The notes beneath the pieces are model-generated. The model saw only the letters and a list, made by a program, of their open reading frames with translations. It ran no database searches and had not been told where the DNA came from. This document shows, piece by piece, positions 19,517-32,276 of a stretch of DNA of 64,000 bases. Each line of letters begins with the position of its first letter. Within the stretch, counting starts at the first letter, position 1. A program made the position numbers and the translations under genes. Source of the DNA: Gordonia amicalis NBRC 100051 = JCM 11271 (GTDB lineage: Bacteria > Actinomycetota > Actinomycetes > Mycobacteriales > Mycobacteriaceae); the NCBI RefSeq assembly GCF_000332995.1, contig NZ_BANS01000007.1:1-64000 (forward strand), written 5' to 3'.

Positions 19517-19693
19517 TGGAAAACCTCCCGTGGCAAGGCGGTGGAGTGCGGCGGCGTCTTCGGCGGATCTCCGCATCCATCGTCACGACGGTTTGCATCC
19601 GTGTCAACGATGGCCGGCCTTGCCCCCGATTCGCTGAATGATCGATCGTCAACCGAGGGTTGACGAAGTTCGGCCGTCACCTACGGTTGGCGC

Positions 19694-20448
19694 ATGACGA
19701 AGAACGCCGTTCCCATTCGGCTGGACGACCTCATCGCAGCGATCCGCAAGGTGCACGACGACCCCTCGACCAGCTGTCCGACGCGGTATTGGCCGCGGCT
19801 CATCTCGACGAGGTCGCCGACAGTCTGATCGGCCATTTCGTCGACCAGGCGCGCCGCTCGGGCGCTTCGTGGACTGCGATCGGGGCCAGCATGGGCGTCA
19901 GCAAGCAGGCCGCCCAGAAGCGGTTCGTCGACCGGGTGTCGGCCGCCCGCGGCACCGACGGCGGCCTGGCCGGCGAGTCGCACCCGTTCTCGCGGTTCAC
20001 GCCCCGCGCGGCGAACGTCCTGATGGCGGCCAACGGTGCGGCGGCCGCCGATCGAGCCGAGTACGTGACCCCCGCCCACGTGGCGGCAGCCATGACCGCC
20101 GAGCCGCAGGCCCTCGTCTTCGTCGTGCTGCGGGAGTTCGGCGTCGACCCCGATGCGTTCTCCGATGCCGTGGCACAGCTCGTCCCGGCGCCGCGGGACG
20201 TCCCGGATGCCGAGGCATCGTCCGTCGTGCCCTACGACGCCGCCGCCAAGGCGGTCCTGGAGGCGACCGTCGGCATCGCCGTCGACCTCGGTCACAACTA
20301 CGTTGGCACCGAACACCTGTTGCTCGGGCTGTTCACCGACGATCCGGTGGCCGGTGCGCTGACCGGTCTCGGACTCGACGACAGCGCGATCCGCGACAAG
20401 ATCGTCGCCACACTCGCGCAGTTCGGGGAAGCTCCGCCGGCCGAGTAG
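19694..20448 (+). pseudogene. Clp N-terminal-domain protein, interrupted by a one-base frameshift
   Basis: The ATG at 19694 begins MTKNAVPIRLDDLIAAIRKVHDD, then the frame is lost. The rest of the protein (PLDQLSDAVLAAAHLDEVADSLIGHFVDQARRSG onward) continues in the +2 frame to a stop at 20448. Adding one C to the CCCC run at 19762-19765 restores a single open frame of about 251 residues. The downstream part has a helix-turn-helix-like segment (SWTAIGASMGVSKQAAQKRFV) and a ClpC N-domain-like repeat region with YVTPAHVAAAM and YVGTEHLLLGLF. Such stand-alone Clp-N proteins are common in actinobacteria. The shift may be a real mutation or a homopolymer sequencing error. Confidence 0.82.
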
Positions 20449-20453
20449 CCGAA

Positions 20454-20948
20454 CTACTCCTGCTCCGAGATGTAGTGCACCGCGGCCTCCTCGGCCGAGG
20501 CCGCGGCGCCGTCGATACCCGCATCCGCGGCCACTGCTTCGGCCTCCGTGTCGATCCCCGATCCCTCGTCCGGGGCGATCAGCCGGCCGGCACGCCGGTC
20601 ACCGACCTCGTCACCTTCGTCGAACTCGTCACTGCGATCGGAATCGTGCGCACGCCAATCGGTTCGGGCGTGCTCGTCGGCAGTGATCTCGTCGAGCGGA
20701 TCGACCGCACCGACGTCGGGCTCCTCCTCGGCCAGCCGCTCGTCGAGGGTCTCCCCCTCCGCCTGCTCGCGGACCGTGAGTCCGTGGATCGCAGCCTTGG
20801 GCGGGTAGTCGGGTGGCGAGTAGCCCTCGTCGAGGACGTCGTCGACGCCGCGGTCGACCAGGGTGTCCTCCGGCTGGAGCTGGTCGTCCTGGTCGAGGCT
20901 GAACTCGCCGTCGGAGCCTTCCGGGGTGCTGCCGATATCGTCCTTCAC
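20454..20948 (-). CDS. DUF5709-type acidic protein
   Basis: This acidic protein has the phrase DQLQPEDTLVDRGVDDVLDEGYSPPD, typical of DUF5709 proteins, followed by TVREQAEGETLDERLAEEEPDV and a C-terminal EEAAVHYISEQE. No catalytic motif or membrane segment is visible. Function is unknown; the composition suggests a soluble, partly disordered protein. The start is uncertain: GTG at 20948 gives 164 residues and GTG at 20957 adds three, with no clear ribosome site for either. It converges on the Clp-N gene with a 5-bp gap. Confidence 0.75.
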   Translation of the reverse strand: MKDDIGSTPEGSDGEFSLDQDDQLQPEDTLVDRGVDDVLDEGYSPPDYPPKAAIHGLTVREQAEGETLDERLAEEEPDVGAVDPLDEITADEHARTDWRAHDSDRSDEFDEGDEVGDRRAGRLIAPDEGSGIDTEAEAVAADAGIDGAAASAEEAAVHYISEQE

Positions 20949-21071
20949 CCTTGCCACGATGCCAGCCGAACGGGGCGTGTGCCAGAGTTCCGCAGACTTG
21001 TCTGGGACACGTGACCTCGGGTGGTCCCAGTTCGGGCAAAGCGCCGGTGACCGCCGGCGGAATCGGCGAGA

Positions 21072-21653
21072 ATGTCGAAGATGATCGAGGAATTGCAGGC
21101 CGAGGCCGAAGCCCTCCTCGCCGCGGGCGAATACGAGCACGCGCTGGCCGCGTTCTCCGTGCTCCGCGAGGTCAGAGCACGACGCGAAGGACCGTACTCG
21201 ACGAAGTACCTGTCCAATCTGCACGACTGCGTCCGATGCATGTCCCACCTGCAGTTGTGGATGGACGCCAACTACCTCTGCAGCGAGTTGCACGGCAAGT
21301 ACGTGCGGACCCACGGTCGCGGGGAGGCCGACACCGTCGACGTCGCCAAACACTGGGCCTGGGCACTCGTGAACCTCCACGACTATCCACCGGCCATCCG
21401 CCTCTACCTCATGACCGCCGATGCCCTCTGGGAGGTCGATCCCGGTCAGGCACAGCGCCTTCTCGGTGCCGCGGTGATCCACCGGCACGACACCGACCCC
21501 CTGGCGATCCTCACCCCCGGCGTCATCGACGGGGTGGGGCTCCACCACGCCGACGAGGAACGGACCGTGATCTCGCGTCTGGTGGCCGAACTGGCCGACA
21601 CGGACACGGCGTCGCGGAGCTCGGCCACCATCGACGGCTTCGCGATCGCCTGA
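21072..21653 (+). CDS. Conserved hypothetical protein, TPR-like helices
   Basis: The 193-residue protein is soluble and helical. The N-terminal half reads like a TPR pair (MIEELQAEAEALLAAGEYEHALAAFSVLREVRARREG), followed by a second helical repeat with LCSELHGKYVRTHG and WAWALVNLHDYPPAIRLYLMTAD. No enzymatic motif was found. It stands alone between DUF5709 (divergent) and the DoxX gene (convergent). A role as an interaction scaffold is only a guess. Confidence 0.65.
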   Translation: MSKMIEELQAEAEALLAAGEYEHALAAFSVLREVRARREGPYSTKYLSNLHDCVRCMSHLQLWMDANYLCSELHGKYVRTHGRGEADTVDVAKHWAWALVNLHDYPPAIRLYLMTADALWEVDPGQAQRLLGAAVIHRHDTDPLAILTPGVIDGVGLHHADEERTVISRLVAELADTDTASRSSATIDGFAIA

Positions 21654-21743
21654 CGCATCGCACGATCTCGCCACCCCCGCCCCGTCGCGCTGTTCGGGCT
21701 ACGCAGCTGCGCGGAAGTGGCGATCCTGTCTACCGTCGACGTC

Positions 21744-22175
21744 TCAGACCACCTCGGTCCGTCGGCGGCGGCGTCGCAGGAGGTAGTTGTCCGCGGCTAC
21801 GCGTCCGGCCGAGGTGAATCCCACCGCCAGCAGTCCGGCGATCAAGGCCAGCGGCCATTCGTAACCACTGTCGGTGTTCCAGAATCCCGCATCCCAATGA
21901 ACGAAGACGATCGCGCCGATCATGTCCGCGATCAGCAGCGTGGCGACGATGGGCAGCAGGAGGCCCAGGATCAACAGGATGCCGCCGACCAGTTCCACCC
22001 AGGTCGCGTAGTACGCGGCCAGATCCGGAAAGGGCACGTCCATGCCCGCCGGACCGAAGGCCACCTTGGTGGCGTCCATCCCCTGTGTCACCAGCTTCTG
22101 CCAGCCGTGGGCGATGAAGATGATGCCGAGTATCAGTCGCGCGAGAAACTGCGCGACACTGCCGAATCCGGTCAT
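21744..22175 (-). CDS. DoxX-family integral membrane protein
   Basis: From the ATG at 22175 the product is 143 residues with four hydrophobic segments and the DoxX opening FLARLILGIIFIAHGWQKL. The motif YATWVELVGGILLILGLLLP in the second segment is also typical. It ends in an Arg-rich cytoplasmic tail. In mycobacteria DoxX works with a thiol/redox membrane complex, but many paralogues have unknown roles. Neighbours give no further clue. An upstream in-frame start would add a poorly conserved extension. Confidence 0.85.
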   Translation of the reverse strand: MTGFGSVAQFLARLILGIIFIAHGWQKLVTQGMDATKVAFGPAGMDVPFPDLAAYYATWVELVGGILLILGLLLPIVATLLIADMIGAIVFVHWDAGFWNTDSGYEWPLALIAGLLAVGFTSAGRVAADNYLLRRRRRRTEVV

Positions 22176-22394
22176 AATGCTGCTCCTCGCATCGTCGGAC
22201 GGGCCTGGTTCCCCGCCGCCAGGTACTCTCACAGTGTCCGCGACGACGAGACCTCGTCGCGGGTGATACGCCAAAATCGAGTCATCAACCGCAACCGCAC
22301 CGTGACCACAGGCACCGCATCGCCGGCGTCCGATGACGCGGCCGGCAGCAGGCGGGCGAACGTGCCATACGGCAGAACGGAGTAGGAGTCGAGA

Positions 22395-23762
22395 GTGCCG
22401 GGAAAGTCTGGCCCTGGGTCACGGGGGCACGCCGGGGAGCCCTTCCTGGGTGCACCGTCCGACGTCCTCGATCCCTACCTGCCGGACAACGGAAATCTCG
22501 GCTTCCGGATCTCGCGCTACGACCTCGAACTCGAGTACAAGGTGTCGAGCAACCGCCTCGAGGGCACCGCGGTCCTGACCGCGACGTCGCATCGGGAACT
22601 CAGACGCTTCACACTCGATCTCGCGAGCTCGATGTCGGTACAGCGGGTCTCGGTGAACGACAAGCGTGCCCGGTACAGCCATCGACGCCACAAGCTGTCC
22701 ATCACTCCCGACACCCCGGTACCGCCCGGCGGGGCCATGACGATCACCGTCCGCTATCACGGCAACCCCCGGCCGATCCGTGGCCCCTGGGGCGAGGTCG
22801 GCTGGGAAGAACTGACGGACGGCTCACTCTGCGCCAACCAACCCAACGGCGCGGCGTCGTGGTTCCCGTGCGACGACCATCCGAGTGCCAAAGCGCCGTA
22901 CCGGATCTCGATCACCACCGACAGCCCGTACCACGCACTCGCCAACGGCGTACTGGAGTCCAAGCGGGTCCGCGCTGCGCAGACCACCTGGGTCTATCAG
23001 CAGGTGGAGCCGATGCCGACCTACCTCGCGTCCATCCAGATCGGTCAGTACAAGCAGATCTCGTTGGCCAGCAAGCCTTTTCCCGTGATCGGCCTCATCC
23101 CGTCCCGCCTCGAGGGGAACTTCGGGATCGATTTCGGCCCGCAGATGGAGATGATCTCGGTGTTCGTCGAGATGTTCGGACCGTACCCGTTCCCGCAGTA
23201 CACCGTCGTCGTCACCGACGACGAGCTCGAAATCCCCATCGAGGCACAGACTTTCTCGACGTTCGGCGCGAACCACTGCGACGGCAGCCGGGACGCCGAC
23301 CGTCTCATCGCCCACGAGCTCGCCCACCAGTGGTTCGGCAATTCGGTGACCGCGGCACGGTGGCGCGACATCTGGCTGCACGAGGGATTCGCCTGCTACG
23401 CCGAATGGCTGTGGAGCCAGCGGTCGGGCGGTCGCAGTGCCGACGAATGGGCACGCCACTACTACGAGAAGCTCGATGCGAACCCGGTGCGGGTGCCGCT
23501 GGCCGACCCGACCCCGCGCAAGATGTTCGACGACTGGGTCTACAAACGCGGTGCGCTCACCCTGCACGCCTTGCGGCTGAGAATCGGCGACGGCGACTTC
23601 TTCGCGCTTCTGCAGCGCTGGACCGAGAAGTACCGCTACGGGTCGGTGACGACCGAAGACTTCATGGCGCTCGCCGCCAACCACTCGTCGAAGCCGCTCA
23701 AGGACCTGTGGGACGCCTGGCTGTTCACCCCGGAACTGCCGCCGTTCCCCAGTCCGTCCTGA
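22395..23762 (+). CDS. M1-family metallopeptidase (aminopeptidase N-like, short form)
   Basis: The GTG at 22395 follows an AGGAG site and gives 455 residues. The zinc site is complete: HELAH at residues 307-311 and the distal Glu330 in WLHEGFACYAEW, with the standard 18-residue gap. Upstream, the exopeptidase region is present in modified form (IEAQTFSTFG instead of GAMEN). That change makes classical aminopeptidase activity less certain. The C-terminal ERAP-like domain is absent, which fits short actinobacterial M1 proteins. No signal peptide is visible, so it probably acts in the cytoplasm. The flippase-like gene starts 7 bp downstream, so they may be co-transcribed. Confidence 0.88.
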   Translation: MPGKSGPGSRGHAGEPFLGAPSDVLDPYLPDNGNLGFRISRYDLELEYKVSSNRLEGTAVLTATSHRELRRFTLDLASSMSVQRVSVNDKRARYSHRRHKLSITPDTPVPPGGAMTITVRYHGNPRPIRGPWGEVGWEELTDGSLCANQPNGAASWFPCDDHPSAKAPYRISITTDSPYHALANGVLESKRVRAAQTTWVYQQVEPMPTYLASIQIGQYKQISLASKPFPVIGLIPSRLEGNFGIDFGPQMEMISVFVEMFGPYPFPQYTVVVTDDELEIPIEAQTFSTFGANHCDGSRDADRLIAHELAHQWFGNSVTAARWRDIWLHEGFACYAEWLWSQRSGGRSADEWARHYYEKLDANPVRVPLADPTPRKMFDDWVYKRGALTLHALRLRIGDGDFFALLQRWTEKYRYGSVTTEDFMALAANHSSKPLKDLWDAWLFTPELPPFPSPS

Positions 23763-23769
23763 GGATCCG

Positions 23770-25074
23770 ATGACGGACGTGCCGGCACCGACGCCGGAGA
23801 CGCCTTCCGGCGCGGCCGGAGAAGTCGACACCGACGCGCGTTCGCTGGGACGCGTCACCGTCGCGACGCTCATCGCCGCCGCGTCGGGCTATCTGGTGCT
23901 GCTGCTGGCCGCACGTCACCTCGGTGCGATCGGGTACGGCGTCTTCGCGGTGTTCTGGGCTGCCTACGGTCTGGTCACCGGTGCACAGAACGGTCAGCTG
24001 CAGGAGACGACGCGCGCGGTGCGCGCGGCATCCGGTGGTGGGGCTCGGTCGCGGCCGCTGGTCGTGAACATCGGGATCGGCGCCGGTCTCGCCGTACTGG
24101 TGGCCGCGACGTCACCGCTGTGGAGCGGTGAGGTGTTCACCGATCGACGCTGGCTGTCGGTGGCATTGCTGGCGATCGGGGTGGCGAGCTTCGCGGTGTA
24201 CGCCCACCTGTGCGGTGCGTTGTCCGGGATGCTGAGTTGGTCGTCGTTCGCGGTGCTGCTGTCGGTCGACGCACTGATCCGCCTGGCCGGTGCCGTCGTC
24301 GCGGTGGCCGCCGGCTGGGGTACGACGGCCTTCCTGATCGTCACGGTCATCGGTTCGGTGTCGTGGTGCCTGCTGCTGGTCGGGTCCCCCGCGGCCCGAC
24401 GCGCGGTCGGGATCGGCGGAGACGTACCCCCGCGCCGACTCACGACCAACACCCTCACTGCGATGGCAGCCGCCGCCGCGAGTGCCGTTCTCGTCATGGG
24501 CTTCCCCGTGCTGATCAACCTGACCGCCAACCTGCGCGGCACCCCCGACGCCGGCGAGGCCCGGGTGATCGGCGCGCTGATCCTGGCGGTGACCCTCACG
24601 CGTGCACCGCTGCTGGTGCCGCTCAACAGCTTCCAGGGCGTGCTGATCTCGCGCTTCGTCGATCACCGTGACCGACGGCTCGCGGCGCTGGCCGCCCCGC
24701 TCGGCGTCGTCGGCGTCGTCGGCGGGGTCGGGATCCTGGCCGCGTGGCTGGTCGGGCCCTGGCTGCTCCGGTCCATCTTCGGCGCCGACTTCGACCTCGA
24801 CGGCATCGTCGTCGCATCGCTCACCGCCGGCGCCACCTGCCTCGCCCTGCTGACCGTCACCGGTGCGGCCGCGATCGCCGCAGGTGCCCACCGCTGGTAC
24901 GCCGCGGGCTGGTGGGTCGCCACCCTGGTCGCCGTCGGGTTGCTGCTGATCCCGGCCGACGTCGAGGTCAGAACGTGCGTCGCGCTCGTCGTCGGCCCGC
25001 TGGTGGGGCTCGTCGTGCACATGGTCGGGGTGTTGCGGCACCGAGCTAGGACCGACAATCTCTCGCCGACCTGA
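23770..25074 (+). CDS. Polysaccharide flippase-like multi-pass membrane protein
   Basis: The 434-residue protein has about 12 hydrophobic segments and the N-terminal pattern ATLIAAASGYLVLLLAARHLGAIGYGVFAVFWAAYG seen in Wzx/MATE-type polysaccharide exporters. Position and size resemble M. tuberculosis Rv3630, which also precedes a GT2/DUF2304 pair. It may move lipid-linked sugars across the membrane for cell-wall decoration. That role is inferred from class and context. It follows the M1 peptidase by 7 bp and ends at a large inverted repeat. Confidence 0.75.
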   Translation: MTDVPAPTPETPSGAAGEVDTDARSLGRVTVATLIAAASGYLVLLLAARHLGAIGYGVFAVFWAAYGLVTGAQNGQLQETTRAVRAASGGGARSRPLVVNIGIGAGLAVLVAATSPLWSGEVFTDRRWLSVALLAIGVASFAVYAHLCGALSGMLSWSSFAVLLSVDALIRLAGAVVAVAAGWGTTAFLIVTVIGSVSWCLLLVGSPAARRAVGIGGDVPPRRLTTNTLTAMAAAAASAVLVMGFPVLINLTANLRGTPDAGEARVIGALILAVTLTRAPLLVPLNSFQGVLISRFVDHRDRRLAALAAPLGVVGVVGGVGILAAWLVGPWLLRSIFGADFDLDGIVVASLTAGATCLALLTVTGAAAIAAGAHRWYAAGWWVATLVAVGLLLIPADVEVRTCVALVVGPLVGLVVHMVGVLRHRARTDNLSPT

Positions 25075-25092
25075 GGTTTCCACCTGCCGCCC

Positions 25093-25179
25093 GAGGTGCG
25101 AGGAGCGCAAGCGACGAGCCACGAAGGGCCTGGTGAGACGGCGTCGATAGCCCGTCGTGGCTCGCTCCGCTCGCACCTC
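25093..25179. repeat. Large inverted repeat between convergent genes (terminator-like)
   Basis: The left arm at 25093-25124 (GAGGTGCGAGGAGCG..CGAGCCACGA) is nearly complementary to the right arm at 25154-25179 (TCGTGGCTCG..CGCTCGCACCTC), with a loop of about 30 bp. It fills the gap between the flippase-like and GT2 genes, so it may terminate both. The flank CTCAGGGAGCGG recurs three times at 27200-27310 (with one change in the last copy), which suggests a dispersed intergenic element. Confidence 0.7.
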
Positions 25180-25200
25180 AGGGAGCGGAGGGGGCAGGCC

Positions 25201-26046
25201 CTACCCGCGGCTGAGCTTGCCTGCCACCGCACCCACGCGGGCCTGCAGGTGATTGAGCCTCGACGTCGCATGCAGCCGTGCCGCCCGGGCCGCCGTCGGC
25301 CAGCCCCGCGCCGCGCACCGTTCCGCCTCGGCGGCGAAGAAGCGGTTCTCCTCGTCGAAGCGGCGACCGTCGACGGCCTGCACCGAACTCACCGACGCGC
25401 GGTGGCGGCGGTAGGAGAACACGACCTCGGGGTCGTAGACGAGCGAGCCGTCCTGTGCGGCGAGGTCGACGAGAAGCGCGAGGTCGAGGACGATCTCCAG
25501 CCCGGGCCGGAACCCGACCTTCCGCACCGCGGCGGTCCGCCACAGCAACGACGGAAAGTAGGTCCAGTTGCCGTGGTAGAGGCTGGTGGCGAGGCGTTCA
25601 CCGGAGAGCACGGTCGCGCGAGAGGGAGCCAGCACGTTCTTGATGCGGTCCCCGAGCGGACGCACCGCCTGGCCGTTCTCGTCGATGACGTCGACGCCGG
25701 GCGCGATGACCGACGCTTCCGGGTGATGCCGGGTGAGGGTGCGGACGGTCGCGAGGTAGTCGGCGTGCATCACGTCGTCGCAGCCCATGACGACGAACCA
25801 GTCGGCGGTCACGAGGTCGACGCAGCGGCGGAAGTTCCCGTTGACGCCGAGGTTGGTGCCGTTGCGCAGGTAGCGGACACGCGCGTCGTTCAGCGAGGCG
25901 AGCCATTCGCGGGGCGTCGGGTCGGGATAGCAGTCGTCGACCACCACGAGCCGCAGATCCGGGTCGCTCTGATCGAGCACGCTGGTCACCGCCTCGCGGA
26001 ACTGCGCGACGTCGCCGTAGAAGGGCATCATCACGTCGATCGGCAC
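25201..26046 (-). CDS. GT2-family glycosyltransferase
   Basis: The 281-residue protein (GTG start at 26046) has a GT-A fold N-terminus: PIDVMMPFYGD, then LRLVVVDDCYPD and a DxD-like centre in VVMGCDDVMHADYLA. GNWTYFPSLLWR and DLALLVDLAAQDGS follow in the acceptor half. It has no membrane segments. It sits head-to-head with the next GT2 gene, with about 67 bp between starts, so they share a promoter region. The sugar and acceptor are unknown. Cell-wall polysaccharide synthesis is likely from context (rml and galE genes nearby). Confidence 0.85.
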   Translation of the reverse strand: MPIDVMMPFYGDVAQFREAVTSVLDQSDPDLRLVVVDDCYPDPTPREWLASLNDARVRYLRNGTNLGVNGNFRRCVDLVTADWFVVMGCDDVMHADYLATVRTLTRHHPEASVIAPGVDVIDENGQAVRPLGDRIKNVLAPSRATVLSGERLATSLYHGNWTYFPSLLWRTAAVRKVGFRPGLEIVLDLALLVDLAAQDGSLVYDPEVVFSYRRHRASVSSVQAVDGRRFDEENRFFAAEAERCAARGWPTAARAARLHATSRLNHLQARVGAVAGKLSRG

Positions 26047-26113
26047 CCGACCAGACTAGCCGGGCCGTGCCGGGCGATGAGTACCGCGACCGGCCGGGTT
26101 AGGGTTGTTCACC

Positions 26114-26815
26114 ATGGCCGACCCCATCACCAATGCCGACGTCTGGCTGGTGGTACCCGTCTTCAACGAAGGACAGGTGATCCGGGAGGTCGCGACCAAG
26201 GCTCGCGAGACCTTCCCCAACATCGTCTGCGTCGACGACGGCTCGTCGGACAACTCGGCCGAGGAGATCAAGACCGCCGGCGTCCACCTCGTGCGGCACC
26301 CGGTGAACCTCGGGCAGGGCGCCGCGATCCAGACCGGCGTCGAATACGCGCGCAAGCAGCCCGGGGCCCGCTTCTTCGTCACCTTCGACGCCGACGGGCA
26401 GCATCAGGTCGACGACGTGTCGGCGATGGTCGCCCGCCTGCGGACCGAACCGGTCGACATCATCGTCGGCACCCGGTTCGCCGAGGGACGCAGTGAGTCG
26501 GTCCCGCTGCTGCGGCGGATGGCGTTGCGCACCATCGTCTTCCTGAGCCCGCGAACGCGACGGCTCGGATTGTCCGATGCGCACAACGGACTTCGCGTCT
26601 TCAACAAGAAGGTCGCCGACGACCTCGACCTCCTCATGAGCGGCATGAGTCACGCATCGGAGTTCATCGCGCTCATCGACCACCACAAGTGGCGGGTCGC
26701 CGAGCAACCGGTCACGATCCTCTACACCGAATACTCACGCGCGAAGGGACAGTCGCTGATCAACGGGATCAACATCGTCGCCGACGGCCTGTTCCACACC
26801 CGGATGAGGAAGTGA
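26114..26815 (+). CDS. Polyprenyl-phosphate glycosyltransferase, PpgS (Rv3631)-like
   Basis: The 233-residue GT2 protein starts at ATG 26114. Motifs are WLVVPVFNEGQVIREV, IVCVDDGSSDNS, HPVNLGQGAAIQTG and VTFDADGQHQVDDV (DxD). The C-terminal half has the DUF2304-partner type block SDAHNGLRVFNKKVA. This is the dolichyl-phosphate-mannose-synthase-like family. In M. tuberculosis, Rv3631 and the small Rv3632 form a polyprenyl-phosphate N-acetylgalactosamine synthase that supplies galactosamine for arabinogalactan. Here the small partner follows at once. The substrate assignment is by analogy only. Confidence 0.82.
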   Translation: MADPITNADVWLVVPVFNEGQVIREVATKARETFPNIVCVDDGSSDNSAEEIKTAGVHLVRHPVNLGQGAAIQTGVEYARKQPGARFFVTFDADGQHQVDDVSAMVARLRTEPVDIIVGTRFAEGRSESVPLLRRMALRTIVFLSPRTRRLGLSDAHNGLRVFNKKVADDLDLLMSGMSHASEFIALIDHHKWRVAEQPVTILYTEYSRAKGQSLINGINIVADGLFHTRMRK

Positions 26816-26822
26816 GGACTCG

Positions 26823-27170
26823 ATGATCTGGTTCCAGATCCTCGCGATCATCGGCCTGCTCGCGCTCGTCGGATTCTTCGTCGTCAACCGCGGCACCGCC
26901 CGGTCGTCGGCCGGTGTGAAGATATTGTTCGTCGCGTTCGTGGGTTTCGGCCTCTACGCGATGCTGCGCCAGGACGACGTCACCTGGGTCGCCAACAAGA
27001 TCGGCATCCAGCGCGGCCTCGACCTCGTGCTGTTCCTGCTGGTCATCGCGTTCGCGTTCACCACCGTGTCCACATATCTGCGGTTCCGCGACCTCGAGGT
27101 GAAATACGCCCGACTCGCCCGCGCGATTGCCTTGCAGAACGCCGAAAAGCCCGAAGATCCCGCCGCCTGA
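26823..27170 (+). CDS. DUF2304 small membrane protein, partner of the upstream GT2
   Basis: The 115-residue protein has three hydrophobic segments (WFQILAIIGLLALVGFFVV, VKILFVAFVGFGLYAML, GLDLVLFLLVIAFAFTTV). A charged C-terminal helix follows with LRFRDLEVKYARLARAIALQNAE, the DUF2304 signature. It starts 7 bp after the GT2 stop, so the pair is co-translated. In mycobacteria the equivalent Rv3632 anchors or activates PpgS. The same role is expected here. Confidence 0.88.
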   Translation: MIWFQILAIIGLLALVGFFVVNRGTARSSAGVKILFVAFVGFGLYAMLRQDDVTWVANKIGIQRGLDLVLFLLVIAFAFTTVSTYLRFRDLEVKYARLARAIALQNAEKPEDPAA

Positions 27171-27180
27171 CCCTTCGATA

Positions 27181-27310
27181 CGCCCCTCCGCAAGCTCCGG
27201 GGCTACTCAGGGAGCGGAAGGAACACGCCCTCCGCAAGCTCCGGGGCTACTCAGGGAGCGGCAGGAACACGCCCTCCGCAAGCTCCGGGGGCTCCTCAGG
27301 GAGCGGGGCC
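27181..27310. repeat. 44-bp tandem repeat, three copies
   Basis: Three consecutive copies of a 44-45 bp unit (CGCCCTCCGCAAGCTCC...GGGAGCGG...GGAACA) begin at 27181, 27226 and 27270. The third differs slightly (GGGGGCTCC) and is cut short. The array lies between the DUF2304 stop and the convergent rmlC stop. It shares CTCAGGGAGCGG with the inverted repeat at 25093-25179. No open frame or spacer structure is present. Confidence 0.88.
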
Positions 27311-27424
27311 CCAAAGGTTCCGGGTGAGTACCGCACAGCGGTGCGAATATCGCGTCCATCTCAGGGCCTTCCAAGGGCGATATGCCCTCGGATGGTGCTC
27401 ACGGGGACGAGTTTTTCGGGCGGT

Positions 27425-30107
<2,683 letters not shown>

Positions 30108-30208
30108 CCTCGATACGGGCCTCGGGTAGCCCCTCGGCCCTACTCGGCCTGGCAGTGGTGGCGCCCGCCGTTTGGCGTTCTCCCAGCTCCGCCCCCTACG
30201 GTGTTCAC

Positions 30209-31228
<1,020 letters not shown>

Positions 31229-31232
31229 GCCG

Positions 31233-32069
31233 TCACCGAGCGGCGTACGGATCGTCGGGATCGACGGTCTCGTCGGTGGCCCACCCGATGTAGCGGCGGG
31301 CCGACGTCTCGACGACCTCGCGTGCGTTCTCGTCGACGACGACGCCGAACGCGTCGTACAGTCGATCGAAGGGTAGTGCCGTGACCCGGTCGGCGATCTG
31401 ACGAACGAGTCTGGGCGACAACGGGATCATGTTCGGGTAGCTGCGCATGAAGGTCACCATCCCCGGCTGCATGACGCCCTTGATCGTGTCGCCGGTCAGC
31501 AACGCTCCCCGACCGTCGGCGGCGTCCGGCAGGTGCAGGACGGCGCTACCCGGAAAATGCCCGCCGCACTGGATGATTCGCACCTCGTTGAGGATCTCGG
31601 CGTCGCCGGACCAGAACTCGACGACAGGATCCGGCCGGGTCAGCCATCGACGATCGAGATCGTTGTAGTAGACCGGCACCCCACCGAACCGGTGGCTGAG
31701 AGACACACTGGCGCCGTAGAGGTGCGGATGACTGGCCGTGATGGCTGCGACGCCGCCGCATTCCACCAGCCGGTCGACGAGAGAGGGACCGACGAAACCC
31801 GGTGGTTCCCAGAGGATGTTTCCCTGCGAAGTGGCCACCAGGAATCCCTGCTGGCCGATGCCGACCGACGGCCTCAGCGAAAGCCGGGTGAGGCCCGGCT
31901 CGACCACGGCGACGTCCAGCGCATTGTCGGCGTTCTCGTCGAGTCGAGTCCACTGTTGTCCGCTCGTCGGAATCCACTGCCGGTCGTCGTCGCAGATCGG
32001 ACAGACCTCGGGAAGGTCCGCGTCGGGCGCGAACTCGTTCGCGCAGAAGACACACATCCACGGCTGCAT
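31233..32069 (-). CDS. MBL-fold metallohydrolase with N-terminal zinc-ribbon
   Basis: The 278-residue protein begins with a rubredoxin-like or zinc-ribbon module (MCVFCANEF...CPICDD). A beta-lactamase-fold domain follows. The HxHxD-type metal motif is modified (ASHPHLYGASVSL), followed by GGHFPGSAVLHL and TGDTIK. The absence of a canonical HxHxDH leaves activity uncertain. Substrate is unknown. It converges on galE with a 4-bp gap and is divergent from the DUF222 gene. Confidence 0.78.
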   Translation of the reverse strand: MQPWMCVFCANEFAPDADLPEVCPICDDDRQWIPTSGQQWTRLDENADNALDVAVVEPGLTRLSLRPSVGIGQQGFLVATSQGNILWEPPGFVGPSLVDRLVECGGVAAITASHPHLYGASVSLSHRFGGVPVYYNDLDRRWLTRPDPVVEFWSGDAEILNEVRIIQCGGHFPGSAVLHLPDAADGRGALLTGDTIKGVMQPGMVTFMRSYPNMIPLSPRLVRQIADRVTALPFDRLYDAFGVVVDENAREVVETSARRYIGWATDETVDPDDPYAAR

Positions 32070-32228
32070 GACTCGACGCTAGCCCGGGTCCGGTTCCCAG
32101 GTCGACGATTAGGACAGACGGGGTTCGACGAACCGACGAGGCCCAAAAGGTACCAGACGCCACCGACAGAAACGTCGCTACCGGATTCTCTCGACATTCG
32201 TTGCAGCACTGAAGAATCGGGCGTACTA

Positions 32229-32244
32229 TCGAACACACGTTCGT
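32229..32244 (+). promoter_or_regulatory. SOS box (LexA operator)
   Basis: TCGAACACACGTTCGT matches 11 of the 12 fixed positions of the mycobacterial SOS consensus TCGAAC-N4-GTTCGA. It lies 33 bp before the DUF222 start. Several M. tuberculosis 13E12/DUF222 genes are established LexA targets, which supports the assignment. It might also serve the divergent MBL gene 160 bp away. Confidence 0.8.
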
Positions 32245-32276
32245 TCGCAGCATCGGTTTCGAAGGGGGTGCCCGTC

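Noticed and set aside
27181-27310. Possible CRISPR array at the 44-bp repeats
   Set aside because: Direct tandem units with no unique spacers and no cas genes.
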